A stretch of DNA of 64,000 nucleotides from an uncultured Pseudomonadota bacterium (GCA_913061235.1 CAJXTB010000004.1:124001-188000); one strand, 5' to 3'. Shown: positions 36,427 through 45,840, counted from the stretch's first letter. Numbers and translations are program-made. The notes: a model not told the origin generated them from the letters alone.

Positions 36427-38055
36427 TCAGAAGGAGAAGACGGTGCCACCGGAGATCTGGGGGAGTACCCCTTTCTCCTTGATGCCTGGGCCAATGACGG
36501 CCCAGCGATTGCCGCTCCAACCACCGACCGAGCCGTTGATATTGAAGCCGAATGCAGAGGCGACCATGAGGTTGACACCGGCGCGAGCGCGCCCGCCAAT
36601 CGCCCAGGAGCCTGAGTTGGTTGCGCTGTCCACGTAGTATTGGGCGCCAATGACGTCTGCGCCAAAGTACGGTTCCACCGAGCCACCAGCGTTGGCCTTG
36701 TAGAGTAGGCCGGCGTTGAATGGGAACATCGTGTTCCACTCTGTGGTGGTGCCAGCGATAACTGCGAGCTCTGGAGGCAGGTCGCGGCGAACGCTGTACG
36801 CTTCTGCGCCCAAGATGACACTCACCGGAGCGCGGCCGACTGGGACGGAGACTTCGCCGCCGTAGGTGATGAAGCCGAGGTCGTAGTAGGTGCTGTACCC
36901 GGCGCGTGCGCTGATCTGTACGGCGTTCTGCTGCAGGGAGTCACCGTTGTTGCTCGGACGTTCCGTGCGTTGGGTACGGGCAGTGCGCGTGGACTGTGGA
37001 CGTTCGGTTCGTGTCCGGTCGCGCGAGGTGCGCTGGCGGCCCGTAGGCTCGTCAGGTGCATCCAAATCTACGATGTCTGGGACGCCGCCGCGAGTACCGG
37101 ACAACGAGGCTGTGTCGGTGCGCGAGGGCGTGTCGAAGCGGTTCGGGTCAAAGTCGTCTAGGTCCATCTCATCTGCGGCTGCAGGAGGAGCGAACTGGAT
37201 GGCCGAGTCGATGTCTTCGGCGGTGATTTGGTCGGCGGACGAGGCAAAGCTGATGGAGCTCGCGTCAAACTCCGCGACGTCAGGAACGGCTGCAGCCTGT
37301 GTGCGACGTGCCTCTTCTGCACGACGAGTCTCGGCGGCACGACGGGCTTCTTCTGCGCGTCGGGCTTCTTCTGCGCGTCGGGCTTCTTCTGCACGGCGTG
37401 CTTCTTCTGCACGGCGTGCTTCTTCTGCACGGCGTGCTTCTTCTGCACGGCGGGTCTCGGCCGCACGGTCCGCTTCTGCTGCTCGCCTAGCATCCGCAGC
37501 GCGGCGAACATCGGCGGGGTCTTCTTCTTCGAAAGCGAAAGCAAAGTCTTCGCCGTCATCGATTGCGCCGAAGTCGGCAACGGCTGGCTCGTCGTCAGCC
37601 GCGGCGTCTGGGTTGACTCCGGTGATGAGCTCACGGATGACCGCGTTCATACCGTCGGCTACCGCTTCTGGACGGGAGGACAGAGTGAAGCTCTGCCGAC
37701 GAATGGTGGTGCGTCTAGAGGCATCGAAGAAGACCAAGTCGAGCTCGAACTGGGTTCCTGTGCTGCCAATGGTTCCAGTGACGAGAACGTCGCCACCGCT
37801 TGCGAGACCGGCCAGGCAGCTACTGCTGCTCAGACAGGACGCGTTGGTGGGGCCGGTGTCCAGCTCGTCGAAACCATCGAACTCTGGCCAGAACGACATT
37901 TCGCTCGCGATCAAGGAACTGACGTTCATCGCTTGCTGATCGGACGCCCCTACGTTGTGCAAAGGCGCCATGACGGCGTTTCCACCGGCAATGGCGGCCT
38001 GAGTGAACGACAGCGCCACAAGGGCGGAGCATAGGATTGAACTGCGAAATGACAT
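36427..38055 (-). CDS. Outer-membrane-type protein with RRAEEA-repeat linker
   Basis: The 542-residue product starts at ATG 38055 behind GGGGA and has a signal peptide (ALSFTQAAIAGG). Residues about 30-150 look like the periplasmic domain used to compute additive activity of secretory or pilus proteins (ASEMSFWPEFDGF, VLVTGTIGSTGTQFELDLVFFDAS). A charged helix of RRAEEA repeats (about 195-255) and a low-complexity Thr/Arg linker follow. The last 155 residues are beta-strand rich and end GGTVFSF, with a final Phe as in outer-membrane barrels. Function is unknown; a long helical stalk linking a periplasmic domain to a small barrel is inferred. Confidence 0.72.
   Translation of the reverse strand: MSFRSSILCSALVALSFTQAAIAGGNAVMAPLHNVGASDQQAMNVSSLIASEMSFWPEFDGFDELDTGPTNASCLSSSSCLAGLASGGDVLVTGTIGSTGTQFELDLVFFDASRRTTIRRQSFTLSSRPEAVADGMNAVIRELITGVNPDAAADDEPAVADFGAIDDGEDFAFAFEEEDPADVRRAADARRAAEADRAAETRRAEEARRAEEARRAEEARRAEEARRAEEARRAEEARRAAETRRAEEARRTQAAAVPDVAEFDASSISFASSADQITAEDIDSAIQFAPPAAADEMDLDDFDPNRFDTPSRTDTASLSGTRGGVPDIVDLDAPDEPTGRQRTSRDRTRTERPQSTRTARTQRTERPSNNGDSLQQNAVQISARAGYSTYYDLGFITYGGEVSVPVGRAPVSVILGAEAYSVRRDLPPELAVIAGTTTEWNTMFPFNAGLLYKANAGGSVEPYFGADVIGAQYYVDSATNSGSWAIGGRARAGVNLMVASAFGFNINGSVGGWSGNRWAVIGPGIKEKGVLPQISGGTVFSF
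37303..37467 (-). repeat. 18-base tandem repeat encoding RRAEEA
   Basis: About nine 18-base units encode Arg-Arg-Ala-Glu-Glu-Ala with small changes. Units in the centre are almost identical in DNA, which indicates recent slippage or unequal exchange. The opposite strand is open through the repeat and yields Cys/Phe-rich noise. Confidence 0.9.
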
Positions 38056-38133
38056 GAAAAATCCCCAAACCAGACGATAGACACAACAGGCGAACTTGAC
38101 CCGGCAGCTACGAACCCGCAAGTACGCGGACAA

Positions 38134-39705
38134 ATGCTTTGCGTTCATCTGGTGGATGGGCAACGGGGTGGCGTGGCTTCTCTTACACCCGAAATCCCCC
38201 CATCCGCTCCTCAAGCAGCACTTTGGGCCGGGCTAGGCAGCTTTGCTGCGAGCGGTGTTGCCTTGCTGGGGCTCGTTGTAGGCGGTCCGGTGTCTCCGGG
38301 TGTGGTGGCCGTGATGGCCCACCTCGTCATCGCTTCGTTGTTTCCAACTCTACCTCTGGTTGTCCTGGGATGGGCCTCGGCAAGAGTGCTGGGCTTGGGG
38401 CGTAGACAACTGGCGCTGTTGGGCGGGGCTGTGACCGTTCTGTTGCTTCCGGGCCAGTGGATTGCGTGGACCGTCGCTGCGGTGGCCGTGGTCGGAGCGG
38501 TGGTGGTTCCAGAGCGCTTTCGCTTGCGCTTTGCCATTGCTCTTGCCCTTACCTACGCCGTTGTCGAGGTGGGTACAGGGCTGATTCCCAAGCCAGATTC
38601 GCCAGACTCACCGTCGATAGTGTTGGTGACGTTGGCGGGCGTGGGGGCGCAGGCGGCCTCTGACTGGCCCTCGCTACAAGGCCTGGCTCAGGATGGGGTG
38701 ACCTTTCAGCAAGCGACCGCGCCTATCGACACAGACGCTGGAACACTCGCCGCTCTGTTCTCTGGCCGGGCCCCATGGGAAGCGTCGAGCGGTGACTCAC
38801 CGTCGCTGATGGCCACACTGGCTGAGCAGGGGTTCGACACCGCTGCGTTCGCTCCAGCGTCGTACCTAGGGGAGACAGACACGGGTCGTGTCGATGGCGA
38901 GAATACGTGGCTAGTTGGCGCAACCCATATGCCGGTAGGCCGCCTATCCCGCGGGAAGTACGCGCCGCGAAGTGCTGCTGGCACTGTCGACCGCGTGCTG
39001 TGGTGGGTGGGACGGCAGCAACGTCCCTACGTAGCCTGGGTCCATCTGGCTGACCTACAGGGGCCGCTCGACCCGCCTCCTCCGTTTGACCAGCGCTTCA
39101 TCAGCGACGACCGCACACCGGTGGTGGAGTGCGTGCTCTCAGTGCCGTTGCCAACCACCCAATCGGATGTCGACCGCCGGTATCGTGGCACCCTCGCGTC
39201 TCTCGACTACGAGCTTGAGAGGCTCACCAGCGGACTTCGCGACATGGGGCAAGACCCCATCATTGTTGTTGTGGGAACGCACGGACTGGACATGACGACG
39301 GGATGTGGAGAGCCGACGGCGGACCCACTCGCTTGGCATGTACCGCTCGTGGTCGCCGGTGCTGATGTGCCCGAGGGTGTCGTCGTGGACGGCCCCTTCG
39401 AGGTGATGGCGGTCCATCCTTGGTTGACGGGTGAAGGCGATGCTGTGGGGTCTTCGTGGCAGCAGGCGCAGTCGGTACAGTCAACCGCCCAGTCGATAGC
39501 GCTCTTGCCGACCGGCTGGGTGGTGTCGGTCGCAAACCGCCATGCTCGAAGCACGCTCGGGGCCGAAGAGAACTGGACTTTACAGAGCGAAGAGATGCCG
39601 GAAGACGCGCTGCGCTCGCTCCTAGAGGCGCAGGCGGTGCGGATTCTCTATCGTTTGGACGATTCCGAGCCGTTGGACAGTGATCCAAGCTCGCCTGCCG
39701 AATAG
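38134..39705 (+). CDS. Membrane pseudo-sulfatase (alkaline-phosphatase-fold protein)
   Basis: The 523-residue product starts at ATG 38134 or GTG 38173. Five hydrophobic segments (about 25-150) are followed by an alkaline-phosphatase-like domain (about 165-470). The first metal motif, normally V-D-T-L-R, reads VTLAGVG, and the second, normally D-H-G, reads GTHGLDM, so two Asp metal ligands are missing. The strand before the nucleophile region (ATAPIDTDAGTLAALFSGR) is recognisable. It therefore looks catalytically inactive, unlike the sulfatase at 50011-52164. A binding or scaffolding role in the envelope is inferred. Confidence 0.65.
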   Translation: MLCVHLVDGQRGGVASLTPEIPPSAPQAALWAGLGSFAASGVALLGLVVGGPVSPGVVAVMAHLVIASLFPTLPLVVLGWASARVLGLGRRQLALLGGAVTVLLLPGQWIAWTVAAVAVVGAVVVPERFRLRFAIALALTYAVVEVGTGLIPKPDSPDSPSIVLVTLAGVGAQAASDWPSLQGLAQDGVTFQQATAPIDTDAGTLAALFSGRAPWEASSGDSPSLMATLAEQGFDTAAFAPASYLGETDTGRVDGENTWLVGATHMPVGRLSRGKYAPRSAAGTVDRVLWWVGRQQRPYVAWVHLADLQGPLDPPPPFDQRFISDDRTPVVECVLSVPLPTTQSDVDRRYRGTLASLDYELERLTSGLRDMGQDPIIVVVGTHGLDMTTGCGEPTADPLAWHVPLVVAGADVPEGVVVDGPFEVMAVHPWLTGEGDAVGSSWQQAQSVQSTAQSIALLPTGWVVSVANRHARSTLGAEENWTLQSEEMPEDALRSLLEAQAVRILYRLDDSEPLDSDPSSPAE

Positions 39706-39724
39706 GCTGGCGGCGGAGGCATCT

Positions 39725-40699
39725 ATGTCATCGCAAACCGCCCTTGAACGCCTGCGCGACCCCGAACAACAGGCCACGAAGGCGCTGGCCAGATTGTTGG
39801 TAGATGACGCGCTCGACACGCCAATGGCCGAGCTTGTCCGACCGGACTGGCTGGCGAGTCAGCTGGCGGCAGGTCTAGAGGCGGCAACGCGGACCGACCG
39901 ACTGCGTGAGCTGGCACAACAAGCCCTGGACGAGGCGATGGCTCGTTGGGGACACAGTGATGCTGCCCTTCGCAGCGAAGTGCCCGAAGAACTCGTAGAA
40001 CCGTTGTTGAAGGCGTTGTCTCACCCTTATGTGCCGTCGGAAGAGCTGGTGTGGCGCATCTTGGACCAGCCCGTGTTCATGTCTCTTATGTCCGAAGTTC
40101 TGGAGAACAGCTTCAAGGGCTTCCGGTCCCGCATGAGCGGAGTGGATGACAAGCTTCTGGGTGGGTTCGGCCGACGTGCAGCCAAGCGTGGCCGCGGACT
40201 GTTTGGTGGCGTCGCAGAGTCGGTTGTTGGCGCTGTAGCGGGCGAAGTGGAGCACCAGTTTGACCGGAGGCTCTCGGAGTTCTTGAGCAAAGCAACGGGC
40301 GAAGCGCTGCGAGTCGTCGCGCGTCATGTTGCCGACCAGGCCCATGCAGAGTCGTATGCCGAGGTTCGAACCGGAATCTTTAATACCGTGATGGACATCC
40401 CCATCAAGGAACTCGCTGCGGAAGCCCTCGATGCCCGGCCGATGGCCTACGTTGACGTCGTTCTTCAGGGACTCACCGGCGCGATTGCCGCGGACAGTTT
40501 CGTGGACGACACCACCCGCCGACTTCAGACGCTGATGGACGAAGTGGGCACGGGTACCTTTGGTGCGTGGCTCGAGGAAGTCGGCCTGCGCGACGTGTGG
40601 ACTGAGTCGACCGTTGAGCTGCTCGCCGAGCGTCTGTCGTCGACCGTCCAGACCGATGCCTTTGCGGCGTGGTGGACCGACCTGCACGCCGCGCCCTGA
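39725..40699 (+). CDS. Conserved-looking hypothetical protein, helical
   Basis: The 324-residue product starts at ATG 39725 behind GGAGG and appears all-helical and acidic. A central Gly/Arg-rich segment (about 128-155, GGFGRRAAKRGRGLFGG) splits two helical halves. No signal peptide, membrane segment or known motif was found. It follows the pseudo-sulfatase gene by 19 bases, so they may be co-expressed. It converges with the next gene, leaving 2 bases between stops. Confidence 0.75.
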   Translation: MSSQTALERLRDPEQQATKALARLLVDDALDTPMAELVRPDWLASQLAAGLEAATRTDRLRELAQQALDEAMARWGHSDAALRSEVPEELVEPLLKALSHPYVPSEELVWRILDQPVFMSLMSEVLENSFKGFRSRMSGVDDKLLGGFGRRAAKRGRGLFGGVAESVVGAVAGEVEHQFDRRLSEFLSKATGEALRVVARHVADQAHAESYAEVRTGIFNTVMDIPIKELAAEALDARPMAYVDVVLQGLTGAIAADSFVDDTTRRLQTLMDEVGTGTFGAWLEEVGLRDVWTESTVELLAERLSSTVQTDAFAAWWTDLHAAP

Positions 40700-40701
40700 G
40701 A

Positions 40702-41304
40702 CTACTTTCGGACGAGTGCGAAGGGGAAGGCCATGCGCTTGTCGCCTTTGTACGGCATCCCGATGCAGACGCCGTCGCAGACTTTGCGCATGTAGTCGCG
40801 GGTTCCGCCGTACACGAAGCGCTGTAGCCCCTCTTCATTGGGCTTGATGTCCGGCCATTCACCGGGGACATCGCCAGTGGGTACACGCAAGTAGTCCACG
40901 ACCCACGCGCCGCGCTGTGCGTATTCGGGGGCAGTCGGACGGCAGATGAAGTAGCCAGGTCCGAGCAGCCAGCGGGTGGAACTGTCGTTGTAGCCTGCGA
41001 TTTCCGTCTCTGCGGGAAGAGCGCACATGGGCTTTGCGAAGGTGCGCCAGCTCTTGAAGAGAGGCAGAGTATTCCAGCCTAGGTGCTCGACGGTTGTACC
41101 CACCGGAGTACCGGCTGGAACGAAGTCATCGCGCGTGAGCGGAGGCGAATCCGCGCACAGGTCGTACAGGCGCAGCTGTTGTTTACGACCGAGGGTACGG
41201 ATCAGGAGGTACTGGTCTTGTGGGGCCAGTCCTTCAAGATGCGCTTGAACGGATGCGAGAGTAGGCAGTTCTGGGGCGCGCAGTAGGGCGGGTAGGGTGT
41301 TCAT
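40702..41304 (-). CDS. Hypothetical protein
   Basis: The 200-residue product starts at ATG 41304 behind AAAGGAGGG, a strong ribosome site. It has a helical N-terminus (about 1-55) and a compact C-terminal domain with conserved-looking aromatic residues (YFICRPTAPEYAQRGAWVVDYL, FVYGGTRDYMRKVCDGVCIGMPY). I do not recognise the family. No signal or membrane segment is present, so it is probably cytosolic. Confidence 0.75.
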   Translation of the reverse strand: MNTLPALLRAPELPTLASVQAHLEGLAPQDQYLLIRTLGRKQQLRLYDLCADSPPLTRDDFVPAGTPVGTTVEHLGWNTLPLFKSWRTFAKPMCALPAETEIAGYNDSSTRWLLGPGYFICRPTAPEYAQRGAWVVDYLRVPTGDVPGEWPDIKPNEEGLQRFVYGGTRDYMRKVCDGVCIGMPYKGDKRMAFPFALVRK

Positions 41305-41382
41305 AGACCCTCCTTTGCAGCGCACCTATCTCGAACGCTGCGTTGCACCACGTGGAGACAGCGTTGGTCGAGGTCTACTGCG

Positions 41383-41670
41383 CTATTCGGCGGCGCTTGG
41401 GGCTCCAGCGTCCTGCTGCGTATTTAACACTTGCTGCGCTTCTAGCGCCTGGATGCGGCCTTCAAGAGCGGCTGTTTGCGCGCGATAGTGGCGCTCTGCC
41501 TCCATGAGCCGAGTCTGTTCAATGCGCAGGTCAAGCACGGCAGATTCCACTTGGCCAGACCGGGCGGTGTTGTAGGTGGCAATACCCGTCGCCATCAACG
41601 CAAGGATGAAGCCGGCGGCGATGAAGGTCTGGATTGAGCTGGAGGAAAAGAGGTTCTGAGTGTCGGACAT
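41383..41670 (-). CDS. Small single-pass membrane protein with coiled coil
   Basis: The 95-residue product starts at ATG 41670 behind AGGAAC. One transmembrane segment (about 14-33) is followed by a coiled coil (about 40-80, LDLRIEQTRLMEAERHYRAQTAALEGRIQALEAQQ). Function is unknown; such proteins often oligomerise as membrane scaffolds. It lies 26 bases downstream of the PHA-granule-type gene on the same strand. Confidence 0.65.
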   Translation of the reverse strand: MSDTQNLFSSSSIQTFIAAGFILALMATGIATYNTARSGQVESAVLDLRIEQTRLMEAERHYRAQTAALEGRIQALEAQQVLNTQQDAGAPSAAE

Positions 41671-41696
41671 GAGACGTTCCTGGACGGTGGAGTCAG

Positions 41697-42017
41697 CTAC
41701 TGGTCGTTGAATTCGCCAGCTTTGGCTCGCACGAGCCACTGTTCAATCTCGGCCTGCACAATACGCATGGCCACGCCCTTAAAGGGACGGAATAGGAAGG
41801 GCACATCAAGCTCCATGTCGACGGAAGTTGCTGTGACGGTCACGGCGCCATCGAGGGTGCGGCCGGCGACGGTGAAGGACACCCGGGCCCGGTCCTCGGA
41901 CAGCCAATGGCCTTGTGGATTGTACTCGGCCATTTGTGCTTTGTAGCTATCGAGGGCGGCTTTGGTCGCACGCCGTGCGGTCTCGATAGGCAAGCTATGC
42001 GGAATTTGATGACGCAT
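41697..42017 (-). CDS. Polyhydroxyalkanoic acid system family protein (PHA_gran_rgn-like)
   Basis: The 106-residue protein resembles the PHA_gran_rgn family: N-terminal RHQIPHSLPIETARRATKAALD, a central beta-sheet with VSFTVAGRTLDGAVTVTATSVDMELDVP, then FLFRPFKGVAMRIVQAEIEQWL. Members sit near polyhydroxyalkanoate genes and were proposed to regulate granules, though many occur without PHA genes. None is seen here. It lies between the small coiled-coil gene and HU. Confidence 0.65.
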   Translation of the reverse strand: MRHQIPHSLPIETARRATKAALDSYKAQMAEYNPQGHWLSEDRARVSFTVAGRTLDGAVTVTATSVDMELDVPFLFRPFKGVAMRIVQAEIEQWLVRAKAGEFNDQ

Positions 42018-42107
42018 CGACTCTCCGTTGGTTCACTCTACAACGACAAAGCGCGCGATGCGTACCCCAAGGGGCAGCACCGCGCGCTTGCGTAGGCCGT
42101 GTTTGGC

Positions 42108-42401
42108 TTACTCGGAGACGCGCTCACGGAGGGTCTTGCCCGCCTTGAAGTGAGGGTAGTTGCGTGCAGGAATTTCCATCTTGTCACCGGTGGACGGGTT
42201 GGTTCCGGTGCGAGCCTTGCGCTTGCGAGTCGTGAACGTACCGAAGCCTGGGATGGTGACCTTGCGGCCAGCGTCGAGCTCCACAGCAATGATGCCGTGA
42301 CCTGGACGGGAGTCGAACAAAGCGTTGATGACCTCGGCTGCCTTGGCCTGGGAAATCGCGGTCTTCTTGGCAAGCTTAGCTGCCATTTCTTTCTTGTTCA
42401 T
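42108..42401 (-). CDS. hup: HU-family DNA-binding protein
   Basis: The 97-residue basic protein has the HU fold: MAAKLAKKTAISQAKAAEVINALFDS helices and the arm/saddle VTIPGFGTFTTRKRKARTGTNPSTGDKMEIPA. The arm carries the conserved Pro and Arg residues for DNA bending. ATG 42401 follows GGAG with a 7-base gap; an ATG four codons upstream is less likely. HU organises the nucleoid and assists replication and recombination. Confidence 0.95.
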   Translation of the reverse strand: MNKKEMAAKLAKKTAISQAKAAEVINALFDSRPGHGIIAVELDAGRKVTIPGFGTFTTRKRKARTGTNPSTGDKMEIPARNYPHFKAGKTLRERVSE

Positions 42402-42729
42402 GAATTGCTCCAAATTGGGCAGGGAGCCCTTGGTAGGGAAAGCAGATTGGCTGTGAAAGCCGAACTGAGTTTAGCAAGTCACAAACGATGTGCACGTTCA
42501 GGGGATCGTAAGGGGGGCACTCCCGCATATCCACAGTGCGAGGGGGTGCACGGGCGGCTGTCAGCTTATCGGCGTTCCAGGGTGATTATTGTTTACGCCG
42601 ACGCTACAACTTGCCTTCCGGGGCGATCGCGTCGAAATATCACCTGCACAGCGGAGATCGAGCAGTTCGGGTGGTGCGCCGGGTGCGTGGGCGCCACACA
42701 TTCCTCCTGCTTTTGGGTACACTCGCGTC
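42402..42729. other. Gene-free region between hup and the cyclase-like gene
   Basis: This 328-base region carries both divergent promoters. It contains one DnaA-box-like ATATCCACA at 42527-42535 but no cluster. A frame on the plus strand is open through part of it, but there is no ribosome site before the chosen start at 42730. I see no RNA gene or clear promoter pair. Confidence 0.4.
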
Positions 42730-45700
42730 ATGAATGAGCCTGACAACGCCGTCTCGGTCTTGGTCTTTCTGGACATCGCCGGGGCGTCCCGATTGTGGGC
42801 GCGCGACCCAGACACAATGCGTCAAGCAGTCGAGGTGTACGACTCCGTAGTCCATGGGCAGCTTTCGGTCTTTGAAGGGCCTCCACGACAGCCCCTCGGA
42901 ACGGGTTCCCTCTTGGCGTGGGACTCCCCCCTTCGCGCCGTGCAGTTTTGCTTGGCCGTACAGGAAGGACTCGCCAAGGCGAAGTGGCCGCCCGCTCTCT
43001 TAGAGCAGCCTGAAGCATCGGTAGCTCTCGGGGTATCCGGAGCGCCAGTCATGGCGGGTCTACGAACGCGAATGGGTGTTCACTTGGGAAACGTGTGGCC
43101 CAGCGAGACGGGCACGCTCGATGGTGCGTCTGTACGGCGTGTGGTCCGTGTGGCTCGGGCGGGACACGGCGGGCAGATTCTGGCCACGCAGGATGTCAAA
43201 CAGGCGGTATCGCAGTCTATTGGGGCGGACTTGGCTATGCGCCCTCTGGGCCGACGCCCGCTGCGTGGTGTACCTGGGGCGGTGGCCTTGTTCGACGTGC
43301 GCAGTCCGGGAGTGGCCGCGCGGTCTTTCCCGCCGCCGCGCACACGGGATGTGGAGCGTACGAACCATCAGGCTGAGGGCAACGCATTCGTTGGGCGGGT
43401 CGCAGACTTAGATGCTCTGGCAGAATTGCTTGACTTTGGTGTACGATCCTTGGTCATCACAGCCCCACCCGGCACAGGACGCCGACGGCTTGCAAGTGCA
43501 TTGCTCGACCAGCTCTCGGGCCGATGGACGGGCGAACAGGGCGGGGGTGTGTGGGTCGCTGACTGTCCGTCTGTGAACGACCTCGATGACTTCCTCTGTG
43601 TCATCGCGGGTGCCGTCGACATGAACTTGTCGAGTCAGAGCAGCGCCCATGATGCTGTTCAACAGCTGACCCGGTGGTTTGCGGACAGAGGGCCCGTCTT
43701 GCTGGTGATTCGCGGTCTTGAAGTCTGGAATACGGAGATTCGCGCAGCGGTCACCGCTTGGCTCCGACGTGTGCCGGGCGTGCAAGTCCTGGGAACGTCT
43801 GATGGACCCGTGGGGTTGGACGGCGAAATTCAATACCGACTCGGGCCTCTGCCAACAGCTCAGGGTGGGCTTCGCTCGCCCAGTGCTCGACTCCTGATTC
43901 GGCGTGTCCGCGAGCGTGCTGGAACCGTCACGCCAGAGGACCATGACGCGATTCGCGGCTTGGTGAAGGCCACCGGGGGGGTACCTCTCGCGCTGGAGAT
44001 GATCTCGGGACAGGTGGGCACACGGTCACTCTCGGTGCTTGCTGAGGAACTGAGTGCGACCGGCCACCAAGCCACCACTGGTGAAGTCCTCAATGCATGC
44101 TTGGCTCATCTACCGTCTTGGATGCGCGGGATGCTCCAGCGGCTCTCGGTCATTGAAGGGGCGTTTGCGACGGATACCGCGGAGATGGTCGCCGCCCTTG
44201 AAGAGTGGGTGGCAGCACCGACCATCTCAGATGCGTTGGCGTTGTTGTGCGAGCGCGGATTGATTGGTCCGGTCCGCGCGACCGACGACATTGTGGTGGC
44301 CGAGTACGTCTTGCATCCGCTCGTTCGTACGCATCTGCGCGACTCTGGCGCTGAGCTGGAGCTTGCTGCTGCCGAAGACCGATATGTTCGTCACGCGATT
44401 GCATCGGCTCAATCCTGGATGGCCGAGGTCAATGGCCCATTCAGCGCAGAAGCCCTCGCCGTGCTCGCTCGCCATCGTCGCATGTTGCTGGTGGCATTCG
44501 AGGTTGGTCTGATTCGTTCGGTCAAAGACCCAATGGCGGTTCAGCTAGCACTCGATGCTTTGCTGGCGCTCGACGCGGTATCCACGCGGCAGGGCCTACC
44601 GGATGCCCACGAGGGCCGTCTGGATCGGGCCATTGATGGCGCCGCCGCTTGTGGCGTTGAGTCGGTCGCCCTCATTCGCTGTTTGTGCGCACGTGGGCGT
44701 GTTCGATACCTGCGCTCTGGTCTGGCAGAGGCGCGTAGTGACTTGGAGCGTGCACGCGCTCTGGGGCAACAGCTCCAGGACCCAGAAGGTGAGGGCATTG
44801 CACTGGGGTCGCTCGGACAGTTGCTGGCTGGTGGGGGACGCCTGTCGGAAGCTGTCGAGCTTCTCGGGCTCGCGCTGATGCGGCTGATGTCAGTGGATGC
44901 ACCCCGTGAGACGGCTTCTGTTCGTGCCGCTCTGGGGTCCATCTTGACGCAGTCTGGGGACCCAAGGGGGGCGGAAGAACACTTGGCTGCTGCTGTGTTG
45001 GGGTTTCGTGCCGGCCATGACGCGCGTAACGAAGCGTTGGCCCTGGTGAAACTGGGAACAGCGCGTCGTCGTCTTGGAAAGCTCACTGCGGCTCGGTCCG
45101 ACTTGGAAGCGGCGTTGGCCAGCCACATTCAATCGGGTTCGAAGCGTCGAGAGGCGGTCGCACGCGAGCAATTGGGCGCGGTTGCCGCACAACAGCGGCG
45201 TCTTCCCGAAGCAAAGGCCCTGCTAGGTGCGGGGCGGTCACTGGCCCGTGCGTCGGGCGAGCGCCGTGTCTTGGGGCGCATTTCCTGTCGTATGGGCATG
45301 GTCTTGGTCGAGCAGGGGGAGCCCATTGCTGCACGCGAAGCGTTCAATGAGGCGCTGGCCCTTGCTTCGGATACTCAAAGCGCCAGCGTGGAGGCACTCG
45401 CTCATGGAGGTCTCGGAATTCTGCATCATGAAGCGGGTCGCGCCGAGCGTTCACTAGAGCACTATCGTAGGGCGGTAGCCTGCTTTCATAGTGGTGGCGA
45501 GCCACGTGTGCAGACGGCGACAATGGCCCTCGCGGCAGCCTGTCATGCGGAGCAAGGCCATCTCGAAGACGCTCGCCGGTTGCTGCATGGCATGCTCGCG
45601 CGAATGGCTGAAGTCGGCGACCAATGGGTGGATAGTATTGGTACGGTCGCACGCGCGTGGGTCGATGCTGAGAGCACGAACTGGTCGGACGACGCAACTA

Positions 45701-45840
45701 CCCGAATGGAGACGACCCTGGCTGGCATTTCCGGACGTGAAGACGTCCCAATCGTCGTCCGTGCGCTGGTGCGTGTGGGGGATAGCCGACTGCGACGTGC
45801 CGCAGTGTCTGCAATAGGCTTGGGAGACGCCCCACTATAG
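42730..45840 (+). CDS. Degenerate adenylate-cyclase / STAND ATPase / TPR signalling protein
   Basis: The 1036-residue protein has the architecture of bacterial adenylate-cyclase/AAA/TPR proteins. The class III cyclase domain (about 8-185) begins VFLDIAGASRLW, with the first metal Asp kept, but the second reads LGTGSLLAW where GDG is usual. The region normally carrying N-x-x-x-R is also altered. The ATPase P-loop (about 235) reads APPGTGRRRLA, with Arg for the essential Lys. The C-terminal half (about 640-1030) is TPR-like helical repeats (SLGQLLAGGGRLSEAVELLGLAL). I infer a non-catalytic signalling scaffold. It ends in the palindrome CTATAG shared with the opposite gene's stop. Confidence 0.85.
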   Translation: MNEPDNAVSVLVFLDIAGASRLWARDPDTMRQAVEVYDSVVHGQLSVFEGPPRQPLGTGSLLAWDSPLRAVQFCLAVQEGLAKAKWPPALLEQPEASVALGVSGAPVMAGLRTRMGVHLGNVWPSETGTLDGASVRRVVRVARAGHGGQILATQDVKQAVSQSIGADLAMRPLGRRPLRGVPGAVALFDVRSPGVAARSFPPPRTRDVERTNHQAEGNAFVGRVADLDALAELLDFGVRSLVITAPPGTGRRRLASALLDQLSGRWTGEQGGGVWVADCPSVNDLDDFLCVIAGAVDMNLSSQSSAHDAVQQLTRWFADRGPVLLVIRGLEVWNTEIRAAVTAWLRRVPGVQVLGTSDGPVGLDGEIQYRLGPLPTAQGGLRSPSARLLIRRVRERAGTVTPEDHDAIRGLVKATGGVPLALEMISGQVGTRSLSVLAEELSATGHQATTGEVLNACLAHLPSWMRGMLQRLSVIEGAFATDTAEMVAALEEWVAAPTISDALALLCERGLIGPVRATDDIVVAEYVLHPLVRTHLRDSGAELELAAAEDRYVRHAIASAQSWMAEVNGPFSAEALAVLARHRRMLLVAFEVGLIRSVKDPMAVQLALDALLALDAVSTRQGLPDAHEGRLDRAIDGAAACGVESVALIRCLCARGRVRYLRSGLAEARSDLERARALGQQLQDPEGEGIALGSLGQLLAGGGRLSEAVELLGLALMRLMSVDAPRETASVRAALGSILTQSGDPRGAEEHLAAAVLGFRAGHDARNEALALVKLGTARRRLGKLTAARSDLEAALASHIQSGSKRREAVAREQLGAVAAQQRRLPEAKALLGAGRSLARASGERRVLGRISCRMGMVLVEQGEPIAAREAFNEALALASDTQSASVEALAHGGLGILHHEAGRAERSLEHYRRAVACFHSGGEPRVQTATMALAAACHAEQGHLEDARRLLHGMLARMAEVGDQWVDSIGTVARAWVDAESTNWSDDATTRMETTLAGISGREDVPIVVRALVRVGDSRLRRAAVSAIGLGDAPL

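Noticed and set aside
37228-38034. Plus-strand Cys/Phe-rich frame of 268 codons
   Set aside because: It is a reverse reading of the RRAEEA repeat region of the outer-membrane-type protein.
42527-42535. DnaA-box-like ATATCCACA near hup
   Set aside because: It is a single imperfect box with no AT-rich stretch or neighbouring replication genes, so no origin is called.
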